Source: ZYF759 sp046297455
Lineage (GTDB): Bacteria > Pseudomonadota > Alphaproteobacteria > Rhizobiales > Rhizobiaceae
Length of the DNA: 64,000 nt
Direction of reading: 5' to 3'
NCBI GenBank assembly: GCA_046297455.1
Contig: JBKBIT010000011.1
Coordinates: 81,164 to 145,163 of the forward strand
The notes beneath the pieces are model-generated. The model searched no databases. It was not told the origin of the DNA and saw only the letters and a list, made by a program, of their open reading frames with translations. Positions 16,425 to 24,739 of this stretch are shown in pieces (the first letter of the stretch is position 1; each line of letters opens with the position of its first letter). A program made the position numbers and the translations under genes.

Positions 16425-17146
16425 CCTCTCCGTTGCTTTCCACAAAGCAGCTCAAGGCCTTTTACGGCGACTTTCAGGCCCTTTTCGGTATCGATTTCGA
16501 AATCGCTGCGGGCGAGATCGTTTCTCTCATCGGCGCCAACGGTGCCGGCAAGTCGACCTTCCTGAAAAGCATCATGGGCGCGATCACGGTCGAGCCCGGC
16601 ATGGTGCTGCTGGACGGCCAGCCCACCGGCGGTGCGGCACCCCACAAGATGGTGGCCCAGGGCGTTTCCATCGTGCCGGAAGGCAGACGGCTGTTCACCG
16701 GCATGTCGGTCGAGGACAACCTGCGGGTGGCCATCGACCACGCGGCTCGCGGGCAGGAATCGTGGAGCCTGACGGCGGTCTATGACCTCTTCCCGATCCT
16801 CAAGGCGAAGCGGCGCGACCTCGTTCAGAGCCTGTCGGGAGGACAACAGCAGATGGTCGCCATCGGCCGTGCCTTGCTCAACCAGCCGCGCGTCCTGCTA
16901 TGCGACGAGATATCCCTTGGACTGGCACCGCGAGTCATCGGCGAGATCTATGCCGCGATTCCCTCCATTTCGAAGGCCGGCACGGCCATCGTGCTGGTCG
17001 AGCAGGATGTCGGGCTCGCAAAGAAGGCATCCGACCGACTCTATTGCATGCTGGAAGGCAAGGTGACCCTGACCGGCCGATCATCTGACATTTCGCGCGA
17101 GGACATCTCCGCGGCCTATTTCGGAGTTCATGATGAGGTGGCTTGA
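16421..17146 (+). CDS. ABC transporter ATP-binding protein, LivF type
   Basis: A 241-residue ATPase partner of the LivG-type subunit, with Walker A 'GANGAGKST', 'VPEGRRLFTGMSVEDNL' (the LivF hallmark), signature 'LSGGQQQMVAIGRAL' and Walker B 'VLLCDEISLGLAP'. It starts inside the stop of the preceding gene (ATGA) and ends about 14 bases inside the permease gene, so the operon is translationally coupled. Confidence 0.92.
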   Translation: MTSPLLSTKQLKAFYGDFQALFGIDFEIAAGEIVSLIGANGAGKSTFLKSIMGAITVEPGMVLLDGQPTGGAAPHKMVAQGVSIVPEGRRLFTGMSVEDNLRVAIDHAARGQESWSLTAVYDLFPILKAKRRDLVQSLSGGQQQMVAIGRALLNQPRVLLCDEISLGLAPRVIGEIYAAIPSISKAGTAIVLVEQDVGLAKKASDRLYCMLEGKVTLTGRSSDISREDISAAYFGVHDEVA

Positions 17147-17990
17147 CGCTCTCATACAGGGGGTCCTTCTCGGCGGCCTCTATGCGCAATATGCCTTGGG
17201 CATGGCGCTGATGTTCGGCGTCATGCGCCTGGTTAACCTGACCCATGGCGACCTCGTCGTGCTTCTTGCGCTGATCGGCGTCTCGCTGGCCGTTTCCTGG
17301 GGGCTCGGACCGCTGGCGCTTGTTTTCGTCCTGGTGCCGATCGCCGTAGCCATAGGCTATGTCCTCCAGCGCGCCATCTTGAACAATGTCGTCAGCCAGG
17401 ACCCCCTACCCTCCATCATCGCGACCTTCGGCCTGTCCATCGCACTGCAGAACGCGATGATGCAGGTCTGGTCGGCCGACACCCGCTCCATCCCCGGCTT
17501 CGGCATCGAACAGGCCTCCTGGCAGATCGGTCCGATCTATGTCGGCGTCCTGCCAGTCATCGTGCTGGTGGTCGCCACACTTCTGACGGCAGCGATCGAC
17601 GCGCTGCTGCGCTTCAGCCGGTTCGGCCGCGCAATCCGCGCTTCCGCCGCCGACGTCGAGGCCGCCGCGCTTACCGGCGTCAACCCCAAGGCAGTATACG
17701 CCTGGGCGACGGCGATCGCCGTCGGCATCCTGGGTTTTGCCGGCTTGTTCCAGGGCCTCAGATCGACGGTAGCGCCATTCGACGGACCCGCGCAGCTGAT
17801 CTACGCCTTCGAGGCGGTCATCATCGGCGGCATGGGTTCCATCTGGGGCGCCTTTGTCGGTTCCATGGTGCTCGGCATCACCCAGGCCATCGGCTTCCGT
17901 ATCAATCCGGGCTTCGGCATCCTGGCTGGCCATCTGGTCTTCCTGGCTGTGCTTGCCATCCGCCCGCAGGGCATTTTTGGACGGTCGTGA
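17133..17990 (+). CDS. ABC transporter inner-membrane permease, LivH type
   Basis: A 285-residue permease with about eight membrane segments, starting 'MRWLDALIQGVLLGGLYAQYALGMALMFGVMRLVNLTHGD'-like (a classical LivH N terminus in which the channel helix is followed by 'NLTHGD'). The 'AAALTGVNPKAVYAWATAIA' loop is the coupling region for the ATPases. Of two adjacent ATGs (17130 and 17133), the second has better spacing from GGAG. One base separates it from the LivM gene. Confidence 0.9.
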   Translation: MRWLDALIQGVLLGGLYAQYALGMALMFGVMRLVNLTHGDLVVLLALIGVSLAVSWGLGPLALVFVLVPIAVAIGYVLQRAILNNVVSQDPLPSIIATFGLSIALQNAMMQVWSADTRSIPGFGIEQASWQIGPIYVGVLPVIVLVVATLLTAAIDALLRFSRFGRAIRASAADVEAAALTGVNPKAVYAWATAIAVGILGFAGLFQGLRSTVAPFDGPAQLIYAFEAVIIGGMGSIWGAFVGSMVLGITQAIGFRINPGFGILAGHLVFLAVLAIRPQGIFGRS

Positions 17991-17991
17991 C

Positions 17992-19020
17992 ATGTCATTG
18001 TCGATGAACTCCAACATCGAACTGCCGACCGCACGGGTACAGACCCAGACGGCATCCGGCATGGTCGCCATGATTGTCGGGATCGGCCTGATGGTCGCCC
18101 TGGTCTCGATGCCATGGTGGGCACATCAAGGCACCATCCGTTCCGTGGTCGAACTGTGCTGCTACATTGCCATCGCCCAGATGTGGAACCTGATGGCCGG
18201 TTATGGCGGCTTGGTTTCGGTCGGCCAGCAGGCCTTCATGGGCGTGGCCGCCTACGCCATGTTCGCCCTGGCACAGAACCACGGCATCGACCCCTTCGTC
18301 GCCGTCGGGCTCTGTCTCCTCGTGCCGGCGCTCCTGGCCGTTCCCACCTACGCGTTGCTGCACCGGCTGGACGGCCCCTATTTCGCCATCGGCACCTGGG
18401 TGGTCGCGGAAGTCTTCCGGCTTATCGTCACCAACATGCCCTACCTAAACGGGGGCGCCGGCATGAGCCTGCGCGTGATGACCCAGTACAGTGCGCATGA
18501 GCGCGCCATCGGCATCACCATATTGTGCGCCATATTGCTGCTCGTCACGGTGGGCGGCAGCTATTGGCTGTTACGCTCGCGTTATGGGCTGGCGCTGACT
18601 GCCATGCGCGATAACCCGGTGGCTGCGGCCAGCCAGGGCGTCAACGTCAAGAAGCTGCGCTTCCTCATCTTCATCGCCGGCGCGGTCGGCACGGGCCTGG
18701 TCGGCGCCATCTATTTCATGACGCAGCTGCGCATCACGCCGGAATCGGCCTTCTCGTCCAACTGGGCCATGATCGCCATCTTCATCGTCATGATCGGGGG
18801 CATCGGAAAGATCGAAGGCGTCATCATCGGCGCGCTGATCTACTTCTTCGCCGAACGCATCTTCGGTCCCTACGGCTCGACCTATCTCGTCGTGCTCGGG
18901 CTGCTCACGCTCGTCATCGCCATCTATGCACGCGGCGGCGTCTGGGGACTGCTGTCGAAGGTGGTCAACATACCGCTGTTTCCAACGCGGCGAACACTCG
19001 TATCGAGGGATGAAAAATGA
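17992..19020 (+). CDS. ABC transporter inner-membrane permease, LivM type
   Basis: A 342-residue permease with eight to ten predicted membrane segments; 'IAIAQMWNLMAGYGGLVSVGQQAFMG' near residue 60 and 'RDNPVAAASQGVNVKKLRF' (coupling loop) are LivM signatures. It completes the Liv-type importer by pairing with the LivH subunit. The last codons overlap the alcohol dehydrogenase start (ATGA at 19017-19020), tying that enzyme to the transporter transcript. Confidence 0.9.
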   Translation: MSLSMNSNIELPTARVQTQTASGMVAMIVGIGLMVALVSMPWWAHQGTIRSVVELCCYIAIAQMWNLMAGYGGLVSVGQQAFMGVAAYAMFALAQNHGIDPFVAVGLCLLVPALLAVPTYALLHRLDGPYFAIGTWVVAEVFRLIVTNMPYLNGGAGMSLRVMTQYSAHERAIGITILCAILLLVTVGGSYWLLRSRYGLALTAMRDNPVAAASQGVNVKKLRFLIFIAGAVGTGLVGAIYFMTQLRITPESAFSSNWAMIAIFIVMIGGIGKIEGVIIGALIYFFAERIFGPYGSTYLVVLGLLTLVIAIYARGGVWGLLSKVVNIPLFPTRRTLVSRDEK

Positions 19021-20024
19021 AGGCGGCATTGTTCGACACGGTGGGTCGGCCACTGCGGATCGACGAGGTGGCGGACCCCGAGCCCGCGGCAGATGAAGTC
19101 CTGCTGCGGGTATCGGCCTGCGGCATCTGCGGCAGCGATCTGCACATGACGGAGGACCCGGCCGTCTTTGGCGTCGGCCAGGGAACCGTTCTCGGCCACG
19201 AATTTGCCGGCGAAGTGGTGGAGACAGGCGCAGACGTGGCCAATCTCCGCCCCGGAGACCGCGTCGCGGTTGCCCCCATGCGCGGATGCGGGAAATGCGC
19301 AAGGTGCCTGGCCGGGCAGCCGGCCTGGTGCAGCGAAATGGTGCTGATCGGCGGCGGCTACGCCGAACTGGCCGCCGTTGCAGCGCGCCAGTGCCGCAAG
19401 CTGCCCGACGATGTCTCGTTGTCCGATGGCGCGCTGGCCGAGCCGACCTCGATCGGGCTTCACGCGGTAATGCGCTCGCAACTGCGCCCCGGCGAACGCG
19501 TGCTGGTGCTTGGTGCCGGCCCGATCGGCCTCCTGGTCGCGTTCTGGGCCCGCCGTTTCGGTGCTTCTCACGTGATCGTCGCCGACATCAACGAACACCA
19601 GAAGGAACGCGCCATTTCGGTCGGCGCAACCGGTTTTGCGCTGTCGGGTCCCAAATTGGCAGAGCAATATGCCGACCTCGCCAGCGGCGCGCCCGATATT
19701 GTCTATGAGTGCGTCGGCAAGAAGGGCATCATCGATTTCGCCATCGAGCAGGTCGCCGTTCATGGGCGGGTCATCGGCATCGGCCTTTGCGTCGGCGGCG
19801 ACCAGTGGGATCCGTTTGCCGCGATACACAAGGAGGCATCCATCGTCATGTCGGCCTTCTTCGACATGCACGAATTCGCGCTCGCCCTCGACGCCCTGGC
19901 CTCGCAGGGACCCTACCGGCCCCAGTCGCTCATCACCGAGCGCATCGACCTGTCGAAGGTACCGGATTCCTTCGAAGCGCTCCGCAAGCGCACCAGCCAG
20001 TGCAAGGTCTTGATCGAAGCCTGA
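19017..20024 (+). CDS. Zinc-dependent medium-chain alcohol dehydrogenase
   Basis: A 335-residue MDR enzyme. Catalytic zinc ligands are Cys35 ('SACGICGSDLH') and His61-Glu62 ('LGHEFAGEVVETG'). The structural zinc site is Cys91, Cys94, Cys97 and Cys105. The NAD motif is 'VLVLGAGPIGLLVAFWA'. The family includes threonine, sorbitol and butanediol dehydrogenases; the true substrate is unknown. Translational coupling to the LivM gene implies it oxidises the imported compound or an early intermediate. It ends the operon and is followed by a terminator hairpin. Confidence 0.88.
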   Translation: MKAALFDTVGRPLRIDEVADPEPAADEVLLRVSACGICGSDLHMTEDPAVFGVGQGTVLGHEFAGEVVETGADVANLRPGDRVAVAPMRGCGKCARCLAGQPAWCSEMVLIGGGYAELAAVAARQCRKLPDDVSLSDGALAEPTSIGLHAVMRSQLRPGERVLVLGAGPIGLLVAFWARRFGASHVIVADINEHQKERAISVGATGFALSGPKLAEQYADLASGAPDIVYECVGKKGIIDFAIEQVAVHGRVIGIGLCVGGDQWDPFAAIHKEASIVMSAFFDMHEFALALDALASQGPYRPQSLITERIDLSKVPDSFEALRKRTSQCKVLIEA

Positions 20025-20058
20025 CCACTATTCCAGCCTTGCGTCCTCCCAGGAGCAG

Positions 20059-20096
20059 AAGGGGCGCCACGCAAAAAGCGGGCGCCCCTTTGCTTT
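20059..20096 (+). terminator. Rho-independent-like terminator after the plus-strand ABC/SDR operon
   Basis: A perfect 10-bp stem (AAGGGGCGCC at 20059-20068, its complement at 20081-20090) with a 12-base loop, followed by TGCTTTG. It lies in the short gap between the convergent alcohol dehydrogenase and first cupin gene, so it may stop transcription from both sides. Confidence 0.75.
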
Positions 20097-20117
20097 GAAC
20101 CGGTTACCGGCATCCGC

Positions 20118-20633
20118 TCAGATGAACATGTCCTGATTGATCGGCAGGCCGTTCTCTTCGCAATATTTGGTGTAGTGGTTGATGAACCAGAAGCAGTCGA
20201 ACGTCTCGTCGAAGCTGCCGTCGTCCTTGTAGAACTCGATCGGACCGTTGATCCAGAACAGCGCCTTCATGCCGTTCGGGTCATCCGAATAGAGCGTGTG
20301 GGCGCTGCCCGGCAACTCGTAGACGAAGTCGCCCGGACGTGCGACCCAGTCATATTCGTAGTAGCCCCACGAACCTTCTAGCGTTACGGCCGACACCACG
20401 CCGCGATGCTTGTGCGTACCGATGCGGCCTCCCCCCTTCACCCAGAGGATGTTCGCCACCGAATTCGTCCGCACGTCGAAGCACAGATGCTTGATGGCCG
20501 CCGCCTCGCCAAAGGGAACCCACGGGTTCTTGGCGTCGTCGCCGGGGATATAGGCTCCTTCCTTGGCGTATTTGCGGATGGCATCCTCGTAGGAATCCTC
20601 CGGCAGCTTGACGATGTTGGTATGCTTGTTCAT
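20118..20633 (-). CDS. Cupin dioxygenase, 2,4'-dihydroxyacetophenone dioxygenase family (copy 1)
   Basis: A 171-residue single-domain cupin. The first cupin motif supplies His74 and His76 ('GTHKHRG') and the second supplies His112 ('LPGSAHTL'). No glutamate stands at the usual position after HxH, so the metal site looks 3-His, as in 2,4'-dihydroxyacetophenone dioxygenase and acetylacetone dioxygenase, which cleave a C-C bond beside a carbonyl with O2 and Fe(II). The conserved tail 'FINHYTKYCEENGLPIN' is shared with copy 3 at 24740-25279. It sits 94 bases downstream of an AraC regulator on the same strand. Role: probable cleavage of an alpha-hydroxyketone or diketone; the exact substrate is unknown. 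Confidence 0.8.
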   Translation of the reverse strand: MNKHTNIVKLPEDSYEDAIRKYAKEGAYIPGDDAKNPWVPFGEAAAIKHLCFDVRTNSVANILWVKGGGRIGTHKHRGVVSAVTLEGSWGYYEYDWVARPGDFVYELPGSAHTLYSDDPNGMKALFWINGPIEFYKDDGSFDETFDCFWFINHYTKYCEENGLPINQDMFI

Positions 20634-20727
20634 GGGCCTCCCTTTCCTGGCTGGCTTGATCAGTCACTTCTTGCCGGGTCGCGCCCGGCCTTGACCGCTC
20701 CAGCCGCAAAAGGTCCGGGAGCGGAAA

Positions 20728-21681
20728 CTACTGGTCCCTCATCTCGCTCGGTGCGTAGCCGAAATGTCTGCGGAAGCTTTTCGAGAACTGCGAGGGTCCT
20801 GAAAAACCACAGCTATAGGCGAGCTCGGAAAGGCTCGTGCGACCGCGGCGGTCATAGGAAATGATCTCCCGGGCGCGGTTGAGCCGCTCGCTCACGATCA
20901 GCTTCTTCACGGTCATTCCATGGGCTGCCAGGATCCGGTTAAGCTGGCGCGAGCTCATGCCGATCTCCTGCGCCACCTGTTCGGTATTGAGCGCCGGATC
21001 GCCGATATGCGCGCGCACGAAGCCCCGTACCCGCTGCAGGATGCCCAGGTGATAGGAGGTCAGGTCCTTGCCGCCGAAGACCAGATCGTGGGACATCTCG
21101 AGCGCCGACCAGATGTCATTGACCAGGTCAGGCTCGGGCGCCAGGTACTTGCGGGCGCGGACGTTGGAATAGGTATTCCGGACCGCCCGCGCGATGGCCG
21201 TGCCGCTGTTGGTGCTGCCGTCGATGTGGACGGCGTCGCGCAGGTCCCAGCCGGGGAACCGGCTCCGGAACTCGCTGCCGGGCACGTCGAAGACAACCTG
21301 CCGGGCCAGGCGCGGGAACCCGTGCATATAGGGCGTGTTGGTGTCGTAGAGCATCAGATCCCCGGCCTTCAACATGTCGAAGTTGTGTCGCCGGTTCACG
21401 AAGGCTTCGCCTTCCATGAGAATGGTCAGGAAAACTGAATCCTTGTCATATTTGCGCACGGTCTCAGCCGAGCGGCAGATGACATGAGGCTGTCCGCTGA
21501 TGTCATAGACGGTGAAACTGCCGAAATCATAATAGTCAAATCGAGCCTGGAAGCCCTCCTCCTCGGTGGTAGAGCACTTCAGTCCGATAAGATCTGCCGA
21601 ACAGCACGCCTCCCAGTAATCGATGCGCTCGGCCTTAAGGACACCTCTGGTGTCGAAACTACCCGTATTTACGAAGCCCAT
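20728..21681 (-). CDS. AraC-family transcriptional regulator (FeaR-like architecture), copy 1
   Basis: A 317-residue regulator. The N-terminal ~190 residues form an AraC-type ligand-binding domain of the FeaR kind, opening 'TRGVLKAERIDYWEACC'. The C-terminal ~110 residues carry two helix-turn-helix motifs, 'LNTEQVAQEIGMSSRQLNRI' and 'SLSELAYSCGFSGPSQFSKS', ending 'FRRHFGYAPSEMR'. It probably senses the pathway compound and activates neighbouring genes. The cupin gene follows it on the same strand, and the divergently placed promoter region for the SDR at 21791-22516 lies upstream. Compare the second copy at 23605-24555, also next to a cupin. Confidence 0.88.
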   Translation of the reverse strand: MGFVNTGSFDTRGVLKAERIDYWEACCSADLIGLKCSTTEEEGFQARFDYYDFGSFTVYDISGQPHVICRSAETVRKYDKDSVFLTILMEGEAFVNRRHNFDMLKAGDLMLYDTNTPYMHGFPRLARQVVFDVPGSEFRSRFPGWDLRDAVHIDGSTNSGTAIARAVRNTYSNVRARKYLAPEPDLVNDIWSALEMSHDLVFGGKDLTSYHLGILQRVRGFVRAHIGDPALNTEQVAQEIGMSSRQLNRILAAHGMTVKKLIVSERLNRAREIISYDRRGRTSLSELAYSCGFSGPSQFSKSFRRHFGYAPSEMRDQ

Positions 21682-21790
21682 CTGACACGATCCTCCCTAA
21701 TCGCTTCAGTTAGCACTCACAGGCACAGCATGCCCTCCGAAGAGGGTTTAGCCAAGTGAAAGCGCATCTGGCGACAGATGAATCGCATGG

Positions 21791-22516
21791 TCACACCGTC
21801 AGATATCCACCGTCGACCGGCAGAACCGCGCCGGTGACGTATCGCGCCATCGATGAAGCCAGGAACAGGATCGGGTCGGCCACCTCCTCCGAAGTGCCCC
21901 AACGCGACATCGGAATGCGCGCCATGATTGGGTCGGCAATCTCCTTGTTGTCGAAAAGCCCGTCGGCCAGAGGCGTGTCGATCCAGCCGGGCGCGACGGC
22001 GTTCACGCGTATGCCCTGTCCTGCATATTCGACCGCGAGCGATTTCGTCAGCTGGACGATCCCACCCTTGCTGGCGGCGTAGCCCGGCCTGTCGGCGGCA
22101 CCGAAGGTGGAATACATGGACGCGATATTGATGATCGAGCCACCCGACTTCGCCAGCTCCGGCCTGGCAGCCTGGCTTGCACGGAACACCGATGCGAGGT
22201 TGACGTCGAGGACAAGATCGAATTCGGCCTCCTGCCATTCGTCGCGGTCCCGGCTGATGCCGGCACAATTGACCAGCACATCCAGCCGATCGAGCGACGT
22301 GAAGAAGTCATGCAGCCCAGGACGATCCCGCACGTCGAGTTGACGGCACTCCACCCCGCCATGTTGTGGGGCGTGCCTGCCTGCGGCATCGAGCCCGACA
22401 GCCAACACCCGCGCGCCAAGGGCGGCAAACCGTACCGCGGTGGCGGCCCCTATCCCTGAGGTGCCGCCTGTCACCACGACCACCTTGTCAGCAAACGCTC
22501 CCTCGGAAAGAGTCAT
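21791..22516 (-). CDS. Short-chain dehydrogenase/reductase (SDR), third copy
   Basis: A 241-residue classical SDR with 'VVVTGGTSGIGAATA', 'NCAG', Ser133, Tyr146 and Lys150 ('YAASK'), and a C terminus 'YVTGAVLPVDGGYLT'. The ATG at 22514-22516 has GGAG nine bases upstream; the frame is open upstream but without SDR resemblance. It follows the second cupin gene on the minus strand after 121 bases, so the pair probably forms a cupin-SDR operon. It is likely to reduce or oxidise a ketone or alcohol handled by that cupin. Confidence 0.86.
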   Translation of the reverse strand: MTLSEGAFADKVVVVTGGTSGIGAATAVRFAALGARVLAVGLDAAGRHAPQHGGVECRQLDVRDRPGLHDFFTSLDRLDVLVNCAGISRDRDEWQEAEFDLVLDVNLASVFRASQAARPELAKSGGSIINIASMYSTFGAADRPGYAASKGGIVQLTKSLAVEYAGQGIRVNAVAPGWIDTPLADGLFDNKEIADPIMARIPMSRWGTSEEVADPILFLASSMARYVTGAVLPVDGGYLTV

Positions 22517-22590
22517 GCGTTCAAGCTCCGTTTCTGGCTTGATCCCCGCCTCAGGCCGGCAGCCGATGCTGCAGTAGGGCCGAGGCGGGT

Positions 22591-22608
22591 GGTCCGAATT
22601 GTCGGACC
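22591..22608. repeat. Perfect dyad GGTCCG-N6-CGGACC between cupin 2 and SDR
   Basis: Arms 22591-22596 and 22603-22608 with a 6-base spacer lie in the 121-base gap inside the minus-strand cupin-SDR unit. It could form a small mRNA hairpin that tunes expression of the SDR, or act as an operator. The half-site resembles the TCGGAC core of the AraC-like direct repeats at 23283-23312. Confidence 0.35.
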
Positions 22609-22637
22609 GGCTGGAAACCGCGCGATCGTCGTCGCGA

Positions 22638-23171
22638 CTACCTGAAGAGCGTGTCGATGTAGTCCGCGCCGATACCGACCTTGTCGTAGTGCTTCTTGCA
22701 CATGTCGATATACATATGGACGTCGAAATAGCCGTCCGGCTCGCCGTTCTCATCGAGCCAGATGAGCGGCCCAGTGACCTTGAAGTGAACCTTCATCGGA
22801 TCTTCGTGCTCGTAGGCAACGAGCGTATGGCCTTCGCCCGGCGTTTCGTAGACGAAGTCACCGGCAGTCGCGACCCAGTCATGCTCGAGATAGCCCCATT
22901 TGCCGGAGATGGTGTAGGCGAATACCTCATGCGGGTGATAATGCCGGTTCACCAGTCCAGGTCCCTTTGCCATCAGCACGTCGCACCACATGTTGCGCGC
23001 CGGCGATATCCAGAGCGGCTTGGTGAAGACCGTCTCGGTGATCGGCACATAGTAGCGCTCGTCGTCATCCGCGACGTTAGGCAGATAGACTTCGGGCTGA
23101 GCATCCGGCTGGAACACCTTTTCGATGGGCTTCAGTCCTCGCCAGAACTCCGTGTTTGCTGCCTCGGCCAT
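22638..23171 (-). CDS. Cupin dioxygenase, 2,4'-dihydroxyacetophenone dioxygenase family (copy 2)
   Basis: A 177-residue cupin with metal ligands His77 and His79 ('NRHYHPHEVF') and His115 ('TPGEGHTLV'). Unlike copies 1 and 3 it has 'HxHPHE', so a glutamate (Glu82) sits close to the classical fourth-ligand position, and its C-terminal third ('FDVHMYIDMCKKHYDKV') differs. It is therefore the most divergent of the three and may act on a different intermediate. The start has an excellent ribosome site (GGAGGAGGAG). Upstream lie direct repeats that look like AraC sites, and the SDR at 21791-22516 follows downstream. Confidence 0.78.
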   Translation of the reverse strand: MAEAANTEFWRGLKPIEKVFQPDAQPEVYLPNVADDDERYYVPITETVFTKPLWISPARNMWCDVLMAKGPGLVNRHYHPHEVFAYTISGKWGYLEHDWVATAGDFVYETPGEGHTLVAYEHEDPMKVHFKVTGPLIWLDENGEPDGYFDVHMYIDMCKKHYDKVGIGADYIDTLFR

Positions 23172-23604
23172 GTCTCCTCCTCCTGTGGCTTTGCGTGGGC
23201 TCCCCGGGGCGCCTCCGCGCGCCGGCTCGCTCTAACTTCGACCGTGAAGATAGACCCAGCCGTCGAGAGTGTCTTTGCAGGCTCGGACATAACAGGCGCC
23301 ATTTTCGGACATTTTGAGAGCCGGCTGTATACCTTCTTCAAGGCAGGCGCTTTCGCCGCAACACACATTGCTACGTAATTTCAATTATTTACCGCCGCAC
23401 TGGAAGCGATTCCTGCAGTGGATTGGCTCTCGACAGCTATGGATTGGCGAAATTTCTGCGGCCCTGTATACAATACACTGCGTTATCGAGGATCGCGTGG
23501 CAGACGGCCGGTACACCGCAAGGGTTTTCCTGCACCTGCCCGAAGGCGAAATGCCATGATCCGCGGTAGCGACGCTCACCGGCGAGACTTGGGAGGAGAC
23601 GCTG
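23172..23604. other. Divergent control region between cupin 2 and AraC copy 2
   Basis: A 433-base region with two outward promoters. It holds the TCGGACAT direct repeats described at 23283-23312 and an AT-richer stretch (about 23365-23400) that contrasts with the GC-rich surroundings and may be part of the AraC-gene promoter. No gene is visible. Confidence 0.55.
23283..23312. promoter_or_regulatory. Direct repeats TCGGACAT spaced 22 bp, probable AraC-family binding site
   Basis: TCGGACAT occurs at 23283-23290 and again at 23305-23312, on the same strand, start to start 22 bases (two helical turns). This is the typical arrangement for an AraC-family dimer. The site is about 110 bases before the cupin 2 start on the minus strand and 290 bases before the AraC copy 2 gene, whose product is the natural candidate to bind it. 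Confidence 0.55.
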
Positions 23605-24555
23605 ATGGGTTCGATCGAGAAATTCACGACGCGCGGAGTAGCTCCCGCACAACGCCTCGACTACTGGAACCGGCTTTGCTGTGAGTCCCTGGCCCGCACG
23701 CGCGTGGATTCTGCCAGCGAATCGTTCCGCGCCGAGATGTGGCGCTGGTCGATCGGGGAACTGCTCATGTTGCGTCCCCGCTCGGAGGCCTCGCATGTAA
23801 CCCGCTCGGGCCACTCTGGTCCGGACGGACAGGCCAATATCGTGCTGCACTTTCAGCACCATGGTCGCAGCCGTCATCGCCAGGGACGGCAGGAGGCCGA
23901 TCTTGTCCAGGGCAGTTTCATTCTCTCTGCCGGCGACGAGGACTACGCCTTCGAGCTGGGTACGGAACACGAGCTTCTGGTGGTCGAGATGCCGCGCGCG
24001 CGGCTCCTCGAGAGAATGCCCGGTCTGCAAGACCACATGTGCCGGACGATCCAGGCCAGCGGTGCCAGCGGCCGTGTTTTCCACGATTTCCTGCTCTCGC
24101 TCTGGCGCCAGGGAGATCAAAGCCAGGCCGACCCTCAGTGGCAGCACGGCATCTCCAACGTCTTCTACGATCTGGTCGCTATGGCCGTTATGGGGCAGTC
24201 GCATGGTGCGTCCGAGCATGCAGACCGGCAAGGTCACCAGGCCATGGCCGCCCGCCTGATAGATCTGATCGAGATGCGCCTGTCCGATCCCGATCTCGGC
24301 ACCGGAATGCTGGCCGCCGAGGCGGGGGTCTCCGCGCGAACCGTCCAGAATGCCTTTGCAGCGATGGCGACCACGCCGTCCGGCTTCATCCTGCAGCGTC
24401 GGCTGCAGCGCGCCGGAGACATGCTGCGCGCCGACCGGGAGCGCAGCATCACCTCGATTGCCTACGATCTTGGATTCAACGAGAGCGCCTACTTCACCCG
24501 CTGCTTCCGCCAGCATTTTGGCACCACGCCCAGCCAATGGCGGAACAACCACTGA
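23605..24555 (+). CDS. AraC-family transcriptional regulator (FeaR-like architecture), copy 2
   Basis: A 316-residue paralogue of the regulator at 20728-21681 with the same layout. The N-terminal binding domain opens 'TRGVAPAQRLDYWNRLCCE', a recognisable match to the first copy's start. The helix-turn-helix segments are 'LGTGMLAAEAGVSARTVQNAF' (about residues 235-255) and 'SITSIAYDLGFNESAYFTR', ending 'CFRQHFGTTPSQWR'. The start has GGGAGGAG upstream. As in the first copy, a DAD-type cupin gene follows on the same strand (184 bases later), so the AraC-cupin pair is duplicated in opposite orientation. Confidence 0.88.
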   Translation: MGSIEKFTTRGVAPAQRLDYWNRLCCESLARTRVDSASESFRAEMWRWSIGELLMLRPRSEASHVTRSGHSGPDGQANIVLHFQHHGRSRHRQGRQEADLVQGSFILSAGDEDYAFELGTEHELLVVEMPRARLLERMPGLQDHMCRTIQASGASGRVFHDFLLSLWRQGDQSQADPQWQHGISNVFYDLVAMAVMGQSHGASEHADRQGHQAMAARLIDLIEMRLSDPDLGTGMLAAEAGVSARTVQNAFAAMATTPSGFILQRRLQRAGDMLRADRERSITSIAYDLGFNESAYFTRCFRQHFGTTPSQWRNNH

Positions 24556-24739
24556 GCCGGCCGGCAGCCCGCGGTTGCCATTTGCGCGTCAGTGCATGTC
24601 GCCTTTCGCTGTGGTGCAAGCAAGACGCAGCCGTTTCTCACATGGTTGGGTTTCCAGGGAGGAGCTGGTCAGCCGCGCGGAAGCCCGGCCACCGATCGTG
24701 CGCGCATGTCCTCCCCGATTGTCTCGAAGGAGTTGGACA

